Of a stretch of DNA of 64,000 nt, positions 35,298 to 45,106 are shown piece by piece. The notes beneath the pieces were generated by a model. The model was not told where the DNA came from. It ran no database searches and was given only the letters and a program-made list of their open reading frames with translations. Source of the DNA: Enterococcus sp. DIV2402 (GTDB taxonomy: Bacteria > Bacillota > Bacilli > Lactobacillales > Enterococcaceae); contig NZ_CP147251.1 of NCBI RefSeq assembly GCF_017426705.2, positions 2,146,501-2,210,500 of the forward strand, read 5' to 3'. Both the position numbers and the translations under genes were made by a program. The first letter of the stretch is position 1; every line of letters begins with the position of its first letter.

Positions 35298-37241
35298 TTA
35301 ACTCCTCCTATTTTGAAAAAAATTAACAATTGAGTCTAATTCCATGAACTGACTCAATTTTTGTTTCGAATTAGCAATTTCAATAATTATGGTTAATATA
35401 TTTTTAGCTTGGTGTAAGTCTTTTTCATTCATACAAAGCAAAAAAATTAATTTTGCTTTGCCATTCCCCCATTCTATAGGGGTTGTATTACGAATAATTA
35501 ATATCTGTGTTTTTTTCACTAATTTTGGTGATGGATGGGGAACTGCTATGCCATTAACAAACGCTGTCGAACTAATCTGTTCACGTTTCATTAAGTTTTC
35601 ATACGTATTCCCTATTGTCAACTCATGTTTTTCGGTTTCTGTTGCTAGAAAGAGTAATACTTCTTCTTTAGTTAAGAAATTACTTGTTTCATATAACAAT
35701 GCTCCCTCTAAAAAATGCCTTCCAATAGACTTAGAAGAATTTCCTGACAATAATTTTTGTTCAGATTGTAATAAAGATTTGGAATAATAGTTTTTTATTT
35801 GAGATAAATCTTCATCAGAAATAAATGGCGATACGTAGAAAACAGGGACAGTGTCAATTTTGACTTTAACTGTTGAAACAATAAAATCAATCCTTGATAA
35901 ATCAATATCTTTAGCCTCTTCCAATGAACTAACTTCCATAATGTCTAGCGGAGGTAAGTAACGCCGAATTTTTAAAGCTAACAATTGAGAGGATGCTACG
36001 CCATTTAAACAAATAATTAGCACACGTTTTATCCGATGATTTTTTTCAATTGAAACTTGAAAATGAATCGTTAAAAATGCAATTTCATCGTCAGGTATCA
36101 CTAATCCCATAGATGTTTGAAGGTCACTTACAACCAATGCAACAAGATGAAAAATAATGGGATAATCTTTTTTGATTGTCTCCAACATCGGATTTTTAAA
36201 ATGAATTTTCCGTTTGACTCTATATAGCATTGGCTCAACATGAGCAAGTAATTGTTTATTTAAAACGTCATCTTGGCTAAAATCAATAGAGCTAACATCA
36301 CTCATTCTAACAATAAGTTGTTGAACGATTTCTTTCACTTGTTTCTGATATACCTGCTTATTATCAGAAACATTTATTCCATAACCAATGAACAGATGAT
36401 TCATATAAAATATATCTGCTTCAGTAAATATGATAGATAATTTTTCTCCTACCAAGTTCAAATATTCTTTCATTGCAGCGTAAGATTCCAACTGTAAAAC
36501 TAATGTTGAATTCATAAAAGTATCTTCAACATGATGCTCTTGTTGGATTCTATGAATCATCACGACCAATTTAGTGAGCAATTCTCGGTAATAGATAACA
36601 TTAAATTGTGATATATTCAGCTCTAGTACGTCATTTAACATGTCCATACAACTATTGACTGCTCTCTCACCAAATGATTGCTTTAAAAATTGGATATGAT
36701 TATCCGATGAAACATAAGATTCACTTGTATTTTTAGATCTTTCAAAGATTAGCTTTGTATAACTAAATTGAAGTTGAGATTCTGAACCAGTAACATAACT
36801 ACCTTGTGAACCAGAGTAAAAGGTACATCCTGCTTTATCTGAGAAGAATAATTTTATTTTTTCAAACAATTGGGCAACAGAGGAATTACTGATATAATAC
36901 GTTGCAGCCAATGATTCATACGTGACTTTTTTCCCTTTTAACAGCGTTTCAATATTTTCAAAAAATCGGCTTTCAACTTCAGTAATTTCAAAACTAGTCG
37001 CTTCATAATCAATAAGTTCTTGAATTCTACATGTATCTTTATAATTGATAGTCACTTTGATCCCTTTCCCCTGTTTTTTAAGTAGTGGAATTTGATTCGT
37101 GATTAAAAACTGCTCAACTATTTTTAAATCATTGAATACCGTTCTTCTTGAAATGTTGAGTCTTTCAGCAATTTGATTTACTGCTTCATAATCTTTATTA
37201 GCACACAATATTTTGAGTAATTTTATTTGTCTAGAATTCAT
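35298..37241 (-). CDS. PRD-containing transcriptional activator with fused IIB and IIA domains
   Basis: A 647-residue regulator. It has an N-terminal helix-turn-helix (ERLNISRRTVFNDLKIVEQ), a Mga-like domain, two PTS regulation domains, a IIB-like domain (LIICLNGVASSQLLALKI) and a C-terminal IIA domain with GIAVPHPSPK. It is the first gene of the PTS operon; AAGGAG precedes ATG 37241. There is no free IIA gene in this operon, so its IIA domain may also serve transport. Confidence 0.87.
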   Translation of the reverse strand: MNSRQIKLLKILCANKDYEAVNQIAERLNISRRTVFNDLKIVEQFLITNQIPLLKKQGKGIKVTINYKDTCRIQELIDYEATSFEITEVESRFFENIETLLKGKKVTYESLAATYYISNSSVAQLFEKIKLFFSDKAGCTFYSGSQGSYVTGSESQLQFSYTKLIFERSKNTSESYVSSDNHIQFLKQSFGERAVNSCMDMLNDVLELNISQFNVIYYRELLTKLVVMIHRIQQEHHVEDTFMNSTLVLQLESYAAMKEYLNLVGEKLSIIFTEADIFYMNHLFIGYGINVSDNKQVYQKQVKEIVQQLIVRMSDVSSIDFSQDDVLNKQLLAHVEPMLYRVKRKIHFKNPMLETIKKDYPIIFHLVALVVSDLQTSMGLVIPDDEIAFLTIHFQVSIEKNHRIKRVLIICLNGVASSQLLALKIRRYLPPLDIMEVSSLEEAKDIDLSRIDFIVSTVKVKIDTVPVFYVSPFISDEDLSQIKNYYSKSLLQSEQKLLSGNSSKSIGRHFLEGALLYETSNFLTKEEVLLFLATETEKHELTIGNTYENLMKREQISSTAFVNGIAVPHPSPKLVKKTQILIIRNTTPIEWGNGKAKLIFLLCMNEKDLHQAKNILTIIIEIANSKQKLSQFMELDSIVNFFQNRRS

Positions 37242-37257
37242 ATTTTTACTCCTTAAA

Positions 37258-37272
37258 AAGAAAACGTTTCCT
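37258..37272. promoter_or_regulatory. cre site upstream of the PTS activator gene
   Basis: AAGAAAACGTTTCCT fits WTGNAANCGNWNNCW with a single mismatch at the second position. It lies 17-31 bases before the regulator start codon. Confidence 0.68.
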
Positions 37273-37303
37273 ATTACTAATATAACTACTAGCTATATAA
37301 ATA

Positions 37304-37373
37304 AACACCACATTTGATTGCATCAACATAGTGCAAACAATTTGCATAGATCGAATCAAATGAAGTGTTTTTT
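37304..37373. terminator. Large stem-loop at the end of the pentose-phosphate operon
   Basis: AACACCACATTTGATT pairs with AATCAAATGAAGTGTT around a long loop. The minus strand continues with TTTATTTATA and the plus strand with TTTTTTAC. It ends the HAD gene transcript at 37372. Confidence 0.7.
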
Positions 37374-38082
37374 ACTTATATACAAGTCTTTGAACAACAG
37401 ATAATAATTCATCGGGCGAATGTACAATATAATCGGATAAAGATTCTTTTTCTTCTCTATACCCTCGATAGTTCACCCAAATCGTATGCCATCCTACTGA
37501 TTTTGGTCCTACAATATCATTTTGATAATTATCACCTATATAATAAAAATGTTGCTTATTTATTGGAAAATCTAATTTTTTCTCAAATTGTTCAAAAATA
37601 AATTTTTCCGGCTTAGAAATCCCTACCTTTTCAGAAATAAACATGCGATTTTGTGGGAACCATTTATCCAAATTCAACATAGTGATTTTTTTAGATTGCT
37701 TTTTTATCGTACCGTTAGTAATAATTCCGATAATTTGCTGTTCATTCACCAATAAATCTAAAAGTTCTTCCATTTTTGGAAATAATTGAATCTCATTTTG
37801 ATAATCTTCAAAGTCCAATTGAAATTGAATGGCTTGTTCTTCTGTAATTTGAATATTGTAATCTTGTAGTGCACGCTGAATGCGAAATATTTGCATCGCT
37901 TTCAATTTCTTCTTATCAAAGCCTTCTGAAAAAGCTTCATCTCCGTATTCTTTCATTAATTGATAAAGAGCAGGAATATTCAATTGTTTTTCATTAATAA
38001 CTAAATTATTCAATGCTCTTCCAAATGCGTGTTGTTGATCGTACATTGTATCATCAATATCAAAAACGAATATTTTTTTCAT
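37372..38082 (-). CDS. HAD-family phosphatase, paralogue of the one at 32985
   Basis: A 236-residue phosphatase with FVFDIDDTMYD, IITNGTIKKQSK, GISKPEKFIF and YIGDNYQND. Its overall layout and several phrases match the HAD protein at 32985-33683, so the pair looks like a duplication. It lies 96 bases after the ribose-5-phosphate isomerase gene and, by position, ends that operon, though a hairpin at 38113-38157 may lower its expression. Confidence 0.87.
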   Translation of the reverse strand: MKKIFVFDIDDTMYDQQHAFGRALNNLVINEKQLNIPALYQLMKEYGDEAFSEGFDKKKLKAMQIFRIQRALQDYNIQITEEQAIQFQLDFEDYQNEIQLFPKMEELLDLLVNEQQIIGIITNGTIKKQSKKITMLNLDKWFPQNRMFISEKVGISKPEKFIFEQFEKKLDFPINKQHFYYIGDNYQNDIVGPKSVGWHTIWVNYRGYREEKESLSDYIVHSPDELLSVVQRLVYK

Positions 38083-38112
38083 TGCTTCTTCTCCTTGTCA
38101 TTTTTAATAAAT

Positions 38113-38157
38113 TTACCTGGAGGAAGCTCAAGATAATACTGAACTTTCTCCAGGTAA
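38113..38157 (-). terminator. Hairpin between rpiB and HAD genes
   Basis: TTACCTGGAG pairs with CTCCAGGTAA around a 25-base, partly paired loop. The minus strand then has AATTTATTAA, so termination is probably weak. Confidence 0.5.
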
Positions 38158-38178
38158 TCAAACAAACTATTTACTTTA

Positions 38179-38610
38179 TTAATTTTCAATCATGTCAATT
38201 CGATTTTGATGACGTTTCCCTTGAAACGTTGCATCCAACCATGCATCCACAATCATTTGAGCTAGACCGTCGCCTGTTACACGTTGGTCTAAGCAAATAA
38301 TGTTGGCATTGTTGTGTTCTTTTGTTGCCTTCGCTGAAAATACATCGCCAACAACTGCAGCTCGAATACCTTTGTTTCGGTTAGCAGCAATGCTCATGCC
38401 AATTCCTGTTCCACAAATCAAAATACCGCAATCGACTGCTTCTGTTAAAATAGCATTTGCAACTTTTTGTGCATAATTTGGATAGTCTACACTAACCATA
38501 GCGGCAGTCGTACCAAAGTCTTCATAATCTATATCCCTTTCAGATAAATGTGCTTTGAGAAGCTCTTTTAATTCAAATCCTCCATGATTCGAAGCAATTG
38601 CAATTTTCAT
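38179..38610 (-). CDS. rpiB: Ribose-5-phosphate isomerase B family
   Basis: A 143-residue isomerase that would interconvert ribose 5-phosphate and ribulose 5-phosphate. The RpiB pattern is clear: IAIASNHGGFELKELL, a Cys base in ILICGTGIGMSIAANR, and GIRAAVVGDVFSAK. AAGGAG precedes ATG 38610. Related LacA/LacB and allose-6-phosphate isomerases share the fold, so hexose 6-phosphate substrates cannot be excluded. It belongs to the operon with transketolase and transaldolase. Confidence 0.88.
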   Translation of the reverse strand: MKIAIASNHGGFELKELLKAHLSERDIDYEDFGTTAAMVSVDYPNYAQKVANAILTEAVDCGILICGTGIGMSIAANRNKGIRAAVVGDVFSAKATKEHNNANIICLDQRVTGDGLAQMIVDAWLDATFQGKRHQNRIDMIEN

Positions 38611-38647
38611 TATCTGTCTCCTTAATTAATAGTAGCGAAGGCATCTA

Positions 38648-40642
38648 TTATAGTGAATTGTAGGTGTCTACTACGTGTTCAACCGTAAATCCGTATTTTT
38701 CAATAACGGTATCTCCAGGTGCACTAGCTCCAAAACGATCAATGCCAATAATTTTCCCTGTAAAACCTACATATCTTTCCCATCCAAAACTTGCGCCCAT
38801 TTCAATTGATACTCGTTTCAATACATCAGAGGGCAATACTGTTTCTTTATAAGCTTTATCTTGTTGTTCAAATAAATCAAAGCTTGGTAGAGACACTACC
38901 GAAACATCTTTTCCCTCTGCTAAAAGTTTACGTTGTGCTTCAATAGCTAGATTTACTTCTGAACCAGTCGCAATTAAAATGCCTTCAGGTTTTTCTCCTT
39001 GTGATTGAGAAATGACATACCCACCTTTAGGAACACCTTCTGTCGCCAGTTCGATGGTACCTGGAATAACAGGTAAATTTTGACGACTTAAGACTAAAAC
39101 AGTGGGTGTATCTTTGGAAGAAATAGCTACTTTCCAAGCTGCGACAGTTTCATTTCCATCAGCTGGACGAATGACATGGATATCGGGCATGCAACGTAAA
39201 CTTGCTAATTGTTCAACAGGTTCATGTGTAGGTCCATCTTCACCAACAGCCACAGAATCATGCGTCAGAACATAGGTTACAGGTAATTTTTGTAGAGCAC
39301 TTAGACGAACTGCTGCACGTAAGTAATCAACAAAAACAAAGAACGTTCCACCATATATTTTACTTCCGCCATGAAGTTGAATACCATTCATCGCAGCGGC
39401 CATCGCAAACTCACGGACACCAAACCAAATGTTTCTTCCTGCATAATTTTCTGGAGAAAAATCAGTTTCAGCTGATACCATTGTATTATTAGAAGCTGAT
39501 AAATCTGCTGATCCACCCCATAGTGTAGGAATATTTTGTGACAATACTTGAATAATCTCTTTACTTGTCACACGACTCGCCGCACTTGTACCAACTTCAT
39601 AAGCGGGTAGATTTTCTGTCCAATCTTTAGGTAATTCATTATTAAAGGCTTCCAAATATTGTCTAGCTAATTTAGGATATTCTTTCTCATAGTTTGCAAA
39701 AAGAGCTTGCCATTCGCGTTCTTCTTTTTCACCTCGGCAAACAATTTGCTCAATAAAATGACTACGAACTTCCTTAGAGACAGTGAAGGCTTCCTCTGAA
39801 TTAACACCATAAAAAGATTTGACTTTCTTTGTATCTTCTTGCCCTAGAGGTGAACCATGAACTTTCGATGTTCCTTGATTAACTGACCCGTAACCAATGA
39901 CTGTTTTTACTTCAATTAATGTTGGTTTATCTGATTTTCGTGCTGTTTCAATGGCTGTATAAATTTCATCTAAGTCATTCCCATCTTTAACAAAAAGATG
40001 CTCCCAACCATAGGCTTCAAACCTTTGTCCTACATTTTCAGTAAAGGCTTTTGACGTTGGTCCGTCTAAAGAAATATCATTTGAATCATATAAAACAATT
40101 AATTTATTCAACTTCATATGACCGGCCATTGATGCTGCTTCTTGAGAAACACCTTCCATCAAATCACCGTCTCCACATAATGCATAGGTATAATGATCCA
40201 TAATCGGATAATTTTCCTGATTGTAAGTCGCAGAAAGATGGGCTTCCGCCATTGCCATTCCAACAGCCATTGCGATGCCTTGCCCAAGTGGTCCAGTCGT
40301 TGCTTCCACACCATCTGTATGTGTGACTTCTGGATGACCAGGTGTTAAGGAATCCCATTGACGAAACTGCTTTAAGTCATCAATGGATACGTTATAACCA
40401 GATAAGTGTAATAAACTATACAATAGAGCCGATCCATGACCTGCTGATAAAACAAAGCGATCACGATTCGTCCATTTTTTAGAAGTTGTCGGATTAATTT
40501 TTAAGAATTTACTCCACAAAACATAAGCCATCGGAGCAGCACCCATTGGTAAACCCGGATGTCCCGAATTTGCTTTTTCAACAGCATCAATACTTAATGT
40601 TCGAATGGCATTGATAGCTTTTTGATCTATTGCTGTAAACAT
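38648..40642 (-). CDS. tkt: Transketolase
   Basis: Thiamine-dependent enzyme of 664 residues, full length. It has the N-terminal [20 protein letters not shown], thiamine motif [14 protein letters not shown] followed by [10 protein letters not shown], and the C-terminal [20 protein letters not shown]. It moves two-carbon units between ketose and aldose phosphates. A strong hairpin lies just before its ribosome site, so its expression may be tuned separately from the transaldolase gene. Confidence 0.95.
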   Translation of the reverse strand: MFTAIDQKAINAIRTLSIDAVEKANSGHPGLPMGAAPMAYVLWSKFLKINPTTSKKWTNRDRFVLSAGHGSALLYSLLHLSGYNVSIDDLKQFRQWDSLTPGHPEVTHTDGVEATTGPLGQGIAMAVGMAMAEAHLSATYNQENYPIMDHYTYALCGDGDLMEGVSQEAASMAGHMKLNKLIVLYDSNDISLDGPTSKAFTENVGQRFEAYGWEHLFVKDGNDLDEIYTAIETARKSDKPTLIEVKTVIGYGSVNQGTSKVHGSPLGQEDTKKVKSFYGVNSEEAFTVSKEVRSHFIEQIVCRGEKEEREWQALFANYEKEYPKLARQYLEAFNNELPKDWTENLPAYEVGTSAASRVTSKEIIQVLSQNIPTLWGGSADLSASNNTMVSAETDFSPENYAGRNIWFGVREFAMAAAMNGIQLHGGSKIYGGTFFVFVDYLRAAVRLSALQKLPVTYVLTHDSVAVGEDGPTHEPVEQLASLRCMPDIHVIRPADGNETVAAWKVAISSKDTPTVLVLSRQNLPVIPGTIELATEGVPKGGYVISQSQGEKPEGILIATGSEVNLAIEAQRKLLAEGKDVSVVSLPSFDLFEQQDKAYKETVLPSDVLKRVSIEMGASFGWERYVGFTGKIIGIDRFGASAPGDTVIEKYGFTVEHVVDTYNSL

Positions 40643-40656
40643 ATTTATCCTCTTTT

Positions 40657-40694
40657 CTTAAAAAGGATAGCTAACCTTGCGATTAGCTATCCTT
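40657..40694 (-). terminator. Intra-operon terminator between transaldolase and transketolase genes
   Basis: Perfect 12-base arms AAGGATAGCTAA and TTAGCTATCCTT around 8 bases, followed on the minus strand by TTTTTAAG. The transketolase ribosome site begins only a few bases later, so partial termination or mRNA processing is likely. Confidence 0.78.
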
Positions 40695-40700
40695 CTCACT

Positions 40701-41345
40701 CTATTTATTAAATGCTTCCCAGTCTTTTAAAAATGTTTCAATTCCTTGATCAGTTAAAGGATGTCCCCATAACTTAGGAAATAAATTGCCTGGGATTGTT
40801 GCAATATGAGCGCCTAGTTTAGCTACTGTTTCAACATGTGGTAAGTTACGAATACTTGCTGCGATAATCTCTGTATCAAAGCCATAAAAATCAATGATAT
40901 TTCGTAAATTGGCAATCAACTCATACGCATCTGTCCCTATATCTTCCAATCGACCAACAAATGGACTAATGTAAGTTGCACCTGCCTTCATCGCCATCAA
41001 ACCTTGAGCAACAGTAAAAATCAATGTCACATTCGTTTTGATTCCTTCATGAGAAAGGACATGAACTGCTCGCAAACCTTCTTCTGTCATTGGGATTTTC
41101 ACTACAACATTGTCTGCCCATTTTGCAATGACTCTTGCTTCTTTAATCATTTCATCAGCAGTCAAACCAGTTACTTCTGCACTGACGGGACCATCGATAG
41201 TTGAACAAATTTCTTTAATAACTTCTTCAAAATCACGGCCTTCTTTTGAAATAATAGTAGGATTTGTTGTAACACCGTCTACTAAGCCCAAGGTATTAAT
41301 TTTTTTAATTTCAGCAACATTTGCAGTGTCTAAGAAAAATTTCAT
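40701..41345 (-). CDS. Transaldolase, TalC/MipB-size subfamily
   Basis: A 214-residue class I enzyme. The Schiff-base Lys lies in [11 protein letters not shown]. Two diagnostic positions favour transaldolase rather than fructose-6-phosphate aldolase: Glu57 in VSAEVTG (Gln in the aldolase) and Phe in ISPFVGR (Tyr in the aldolase). It would transfer dihydroxyacetone units between sedoheptulose 7-phosphate and glyceraldehyde 3-phosphate. It lies 18 bases after the GatZ-like gene. Confidence 0.9.
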   Translation of the reverse strand: MKFFLDTANVAEIKKINTLGLVDGVTTNPTIISKEGRDFEEVIKEICSTIDGPVSAEVTGLTADEMIKEARVIAKWADNVVVKIPMTEEGLRAVHVLSHEGIKTNVTLIFTVAQGLMAMKAGATYISPFVGRLEDIGTDAYELIANLRNIIDFYGFDTEIIAASIRNLPHVETVAKLGAHIATIPGNLFPKLWGHPLTDQGIETFLKDWEAFNK

Positions 41346-41363
41346 TCTTCTTCCTATCCCTTC

Positions 41364-42641
41364 TTATTTAGAAACATTTTTAATTCGAGTAGTAACACCT
41401 TTTAAATTGTAGCATTCTGCATAGTCACGAATTGGACGTTTGATATGATCGACTACGTAACGTTGACCATCAATATTGTATTCTTTCAAGTTAGCATACA
41501 ATTTTTCAATTTCAGCTTTTACTTCATCATCATTAAACGTATAATGACCAGCAATATCTAAAATTTCTGCTTGTAATTGATCATCACCAGAATCTAAGAT
41601 TTGCTCAACCGTCAATTCTTTTTGTTCGCCAACCATCCATTTTCTCCAACGTTCACTCTTAATTGCATGAATTAATAATGTTTCGCGGGTATTAGAAGAT
41701 TCTTTCACTAGTCCATTTTCTACTAAACGTGCTTCTACAGCTGCAAGGTTTAAATAAGCACGTGTTTCTTCTGTACCGTATTGAGGTGCGACATTTGTTG
41801 CTGTAATTTCAGAAGGAATATGTTCTAATAATGTTATATCATCTAAATAGTCCCCGTTGTGTTCTTTCAAACCAACACCATATTGTTTCGCCATTTGTGC
41901 TAAATCATAAGCATTCTTGAAGTTGAATGTTCCAACTTGTTCTGTTTTACGTGTTAACGTTCCTGTTTGTCCAACAATAAATGTTGGCATTGGTAAACCA
42001 CGTTTTTCTAATTCATCTTTTAATCGTAAAATAAATGTTTCATAAGTTTCTGTTGAAGTTAAACCACCATTTGTTTCTTCTGTTCCCACTTCATAACCAA
42101 TTTCAGGAAAGTTACGTGCTTTACGTTCTTTTTCACAGAATTCAATCAAATCAACAGTTCTTTCTAAAACAGTATCTAATGGAATGACTTTTCCAACTTC
42201 AAATGGATCTTTAGTAGGATCAATCATTAATAAATCAAAACCTGCTTCAATATCTGCTGTATATGATTTTTGTCCTAGCTCCATTGCCAATTCTGTTGGT
42301 AAATGGTCATTACGTTCTTGATCACGTTGCCAAGGACCTCCATGATCACGGCATAAATAGTACAAATTGTCATAACCGATTTCTTCTGCAACTTCTTCAA
42401 CTGCTTGTGCAAATGTGAATTGATTCCATCCGTTTACATAACCGCCGCCTAATTCATCTGCATCTACTTGATTTCGGCTAGCAATAAACATTACAGGATA
42501 GTCATCTTCATGTGATAATTCCAATGTTGCTTGAACACAGTTTTTAGACATTGGACCAATGCCAAGTAATGTTGCACTTTCACCCGTTTTTTGTAATTCT
42601 AATAAACCTTCGACGACTGTTTTGATTGGTAATTTTTCCAT
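41364..42641 (-). CDS. GatZ/KbaZ-family protein (tagatose-bisphosphate aldolase subunit or 4-epimerase)
   Basis: A 425-residue TIM-barrel protein. Phrases such as FIASRNQVDADELGGGYVNG and LCRDHGGPWQRD match the GatZ/KbaZ family. In E. coli that family supports a separate catalytic GatY/KbaY aldolase, but no GatY gene is nearby. Some GatZ-type proteins have been reported to epimerise tagatose and fructose phosphates at C4, so an epimerase role is reasonable. GGAGATGG precedes ATG 42641, and the gene has its own promoter copy. Confidence 0.82.
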   Translation of the reverse strand: MEKLPIKTVVEGLLELQKTGESATLLGIGPMSKNCVQATLELSHEDDYPVMFIASRNQVDADELGGGYVNGWNQFTFAQAVEEVAEEIGYDNLYYLCRDHGGPWQRDQERNDHLPTELAMELGQKSYTADIEAGFDLLMIDPTKDPFEVGKVIPLDTVLERTVDLIEFCEKERKARNFPEIGYEVGTEETNGGLTSTETYETFILRLKDELEKRGLPMPTFIVGQTGTLTRKTEQVGTFNFKNAYDLAQMAKQYGVGLKEHNGDYLDDITLLEHIPSEITATNVAPQYGTEETRAYLNLAAVEARLVENGLVKESSNTRETLLIHAIKSERWRKWMVGEQKELTVEQILDSGDDQLQAEILDIAGHYTFNDDEVKAEIEKLYANLKEYNIDGQRYVVDHIKRPIRDYAECYNLKGVTTRIKNVSK

Positions 42642-42702
42642 TCTCTACCATCTCCAATTTCTATTTTTTTATGACTTTTCATACATCAGCTATTACTTTT
42701 TT

Positions 42703-42781
42703 AGTATAAAATTGTTTTTGAATACTGAATATTACAAATTCCTTCAACAAGTTTCATAGGTGTTTTGTATAGTTGTTGCAA
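42703..42781 (-). promoter_or_regulatory. Regulated promoter P2 before the GatZ-like gene
   Basis: On the minus strand the order is TTGCAACAA, about 19 bases, AACTTGTTG, 8 bases, TGTAATATTCAGTATTCA, 10 bases, TATACT. The same order, spacing and much of the sequence occur at 47091-47168. There is no good -35 box, as expected where an activator is needed. Confidence 0.75.
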
Positions 42782-42816
42782 TTAAATAAGTTAATAAAAC
42801 AATCTTCAACAAAATC

Positions 42817-43068
42817 ATGCTCATTATCTCTAAAAATAACAATCGTTTCTTTGTGAAATTAAATAACATTTGTAATAATAAATCAGCACTTAACTACGAA
42901 ACATCTTTTGTTCTGATGTCAATAAAGCTATGCTCGCTGCTTGGTACCTTTCAATTTGAGTGTCACGATGTGCTTGTCCTATCTTCTAATGTTAATTTAT
43001 TTACTGGAAAGGAACTTCTGCCTATCGGTCAACAAGTTGTCACATGGAATAATGTATTCTCTTTTTGA
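42817..43068 (+). CDS. Doubtful small open frame, opposite strand to the operon
   Basis: An 83-codon frame with no convincing ribosome site. Its sequence (for example GTFQFECHDVLVLSSNVN) matches nothing I know. It is followed 8 bases later by a hairpin at 43076. It may be a decayed gene or chance. The remainder of the 578-base gap 42642-43219 holds promoter P2 and AT-rich sequence. Confidence 0.2.
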   Translation: MLIISKNNNRFFVKLNNICNNKSALNYETSFVLMSIKLCSLLGTFQFECHDVLVLSSNVNLFTGKELLPIGQQVVTWNNVFSF

Positions 43069-43075
43069 TATATTT

Positions 43076-43101
43076 GGGAGTCAATGTAAATTTGACTCCC
43101 C
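43076..43101. terminator. Short GC-containing hairpin upstream of P2
   Basis: GGGAGTCAA pairs with TTGACTCCC around a 7-base loop. T-runs on either side are weak. It may end leftward transcription from the IIC gene, which would explain why P2 is needed. Confidence 0.5.
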
Positions 43102-43219
43102 TTATCAGTGACATACCTAGTTGTAATAAAATGCTCTTTCGTTCGAACTGTTTTTTCAATCAGATGTGTAACAACATTACTTTACACATGGTTAGTTAGA
43201 CTAACTTTTTAAATACGAA

Positions 43220-44275
43220 TTAGTTTTCTTCAACAGTATCAATATTTGGTTTTGTAAAATGCAGAATGGCCACTGAAACAAAGACACCGATAAACATTGA
43301 GAGCGTATACCATAATTTACCGTTAACTACAGGTAAGATAATTAAGCCACCATGTGGAACTAAGGCTTCAACTCCATTGGCCATCCCTAAACCACCTGCG
43401 ATTGCACTACCAATTACAATTGCTGGAAGTACGCGCTTAATATCTTTAACGGCAAATGGAATTGCACCTTCTGTAATTCCAATTAAGCCCATAAAGAAAG
43501 CCGAAATCCCTAAATCTTTATCTGCAGTTGTATATTTTTTACGATCAATGAAAGTAGAGATAGCCATCGCTAATGGTGGAACTGCACAAGCGATTCGATG
43601 CGCACCATTTGGTTCATAAACGCCTTCTGCCATCAGAGCAATTGTGAATGCTGTCGCTGTTTTATTAATCGGTCCACCCATGTCAAAAGCCGTCATTGCG
43701 CCAAGAATCATTCCTAAAATAATGGCACTACTTCCTTGCATTTTACCTAAAACATCAACTAACCAGTCCATGCCGGCTCCAATCGGCACAGCGATAACAT
43801 AAATATAAAGTAGCCCTAAGACAAAAGTTGTAATAACCGGTACAATTAATATTGGCATAATTGTACGAATCGTAGCCGGCACTTTCCATGTTTTAATCCA
43901 ACGAACAAAATAACCAGTTGCTACACCTAGTATCATTGCGCCTAAAAATCCTGTTTTTACTTGACTTTCACCAATTGGATTATTGGCGATGTATCCCAAA
44001 ATCATGCCGGGTACTAAAGCTGGTTTGCCAGCTAATGAATTAGCAATGTATCCAGATAATAGTGGGATCATCATCGCAAATCCTGCAGACCCCATGTCCA
44101 AAATATTTTTCATGAATGGATTAGTAACTTCCATCCCTGCATCCGTTGCTTCACCAGTCGCTAAAGAGATTGCTAAAAAGATACCTCCGACGACAACTGC
44201 CGGTAACATGAAGGACACACCTGTGTTAAATGCTTTTTGTACATCTTTAAAGAAATTATTTTGTTTCTTATTCAT
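43220..44275 (-). CDS. PTS fructose-family IIC permease
   Basis: Membrane permease of 351 residues with about nine segments. It has the signatures AMTAFDMGGPINKTA, GITEGAIPFA and PHGGLIIL of fructose-type IIC. AAGGAG precedes ATG 44275. It is the last transport gene before the promoter-containing gap, behind separate IIB and IIA genes. Confidence 0.92.
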   Translation of the reverse strand: MNKKQNNFFKDVQKAFNTGVSFMLPAVVVGGIFLAISLATGEATDAGMEVTNPFMKNILDMGSAGFAMMIPLLSGYIANSLAGKPALVPGMILGYIANNPIGESQVKTGFLGAMILGVATGYFVRWIKTWKVPATIRTIMPILIVPVITTFVLGLLYIYVIAVPIGAGMDWLVDVLGKMQGSSAIILGMILGAMTAFDMGGPINKTATAFTIALMAEGVYEPNGAHRIACAVPPLAMAISTFIDRKKYTTADKDLGISAFFMGLIGITEGAIPFAVKDIKRVLPAIVIGSAIAGGLGMANGVEALVPHGGLIILPVVNGKLWYTLSMFIGVFVSVAILHFTKPNIDTVEEN

Positions 44276-44305
44276 CTATTATCGACTCCTTAATTTAGTG
44301 AAGAA

Positions 44306-44620
44306 CTATAGTTTTTCAGCGCGATCAATTACTTCTGTAATCTTTTTAATTGCTTCACCAGGATCAACGGTAAGTACTTTGCCTTCACTCTCTTTTTCTT
44401 CAAAACGATCCTCACCTTCAATACCGATTGCTACTGCTAAGATAACTACATCAGCTGCATCAATTTCGTCTTGCTCTAATTCATTTTCAATTCCCATACT
44501 TCCTTGTGTTTCAACTTTTACCTCGTATCCACGTTTTTTACATTCTTTCTCAATTGCTTCTTGCGCCATATACGTATGGGCGATTCCTGTTGGACATGCT
44601 GTGATTGCTACTACTTTCAT
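44306..44620 (-). CDS. PTS fructose-family IIB component
   Basis: A 104-residue phosphocarrier with the active Cys in ITACPTGIAHTYM. It is close in sequence to the IIB at 34982-35296, so the two fructose-type systems of the window are paralogues. It lies between the IIA and IIC genes. Confidence 0.93.
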   Translation of the reverse strand: MKVVAITACPTGIAHTYMAQEAIEKECKKRGYEVKVETQGSMGIENELEQDEIDAADVVILAVAIGIEGEDRFEEKESEGKVLTVDPGEAIKKITEVIDRAEKL

Positions 44621-44633
44621 TTATAATTCCTCC

Positions 44634-45104
44634 TTAAATTTCAATTGAACTTAATTGTTCAAAGACACCCGTTTTATTTTTTTGGTTCAATAATTTATCT
44701 CTGAATTCCTCATCTAAAAGTCGTTTACTTAATTGAGAGATAAATTTTAAATGTAAGTTATTTTCACTATTTTCTGGAACACCAATTAGAAAAATCAAGC
44801 GAACCATTTCTTCACTTTTTTCTGTCCAGCGAACTTCTTGTTCTGCTCTAACAAAAGCAATAAAGGGATGGCTTACTGCATCCGTTTTTCCATGCGGAAT
44901 GGCAATGGAATAACCTATGGCAGTAGGAACTTCTTGTTCTCTTTTTTTGACTGCGTTATAAAGATTTTCTTTATCACTGACATATCCTTTTTCCTGTGCA
45001 TTATCGACAATAAGTTGAATGATTTCATCTTGACTACTAACTTCTTTATCTAAAAAAATTAAGTCTTCGGAAATTACATTCTTGTTACTTTCTGGTTTTT
45101 CCAC
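44634..45104 (-). CDS. PTS fructose-family IIA component
   Basis: A 156-residue phosphocarrier of the PTS_EIIA_2 family with the phosphorylated His in IAIPHGKTDAVSH. The start is GTG 45104, behind AGGGAG; the ATG two bases upstream is out of frame. Its start codon nearly touches the stop codon of the regulator gene. Confidence 0.9.
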   Translation of the reverse strand: MEKPESNKNVISEDLIFLDKEVSSQDEIIQLIVDNAQEKGYVSDKENLYNAVKKREQEVPTAIGYSIAIPHGKTDAVSHPFIAFVRAEQEVRWTEKSEEMVRLIFLIGVPENSENNLHLKFISQLSKRLLDEEFRDKLLNQKNKTGVFEQLSSIEI

Positions 45105-45106
45105 AT

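Noticed and set aside
40701..41345. Fructose-6-phosphate aldolase instead of transaldolase
   Set aside because: The two positions that separate the subfamilies carry Glu and Phe, as in transaldolase, not Gln and Tyr.
43983..44648. Open frame of 221 codons on the plus strand
   Set aside because: It lies fully opposite the IIC and IIB genes, which have clear family motifs and ribosome sites; its own composition is low-complexity and typical of an antisense shadow.
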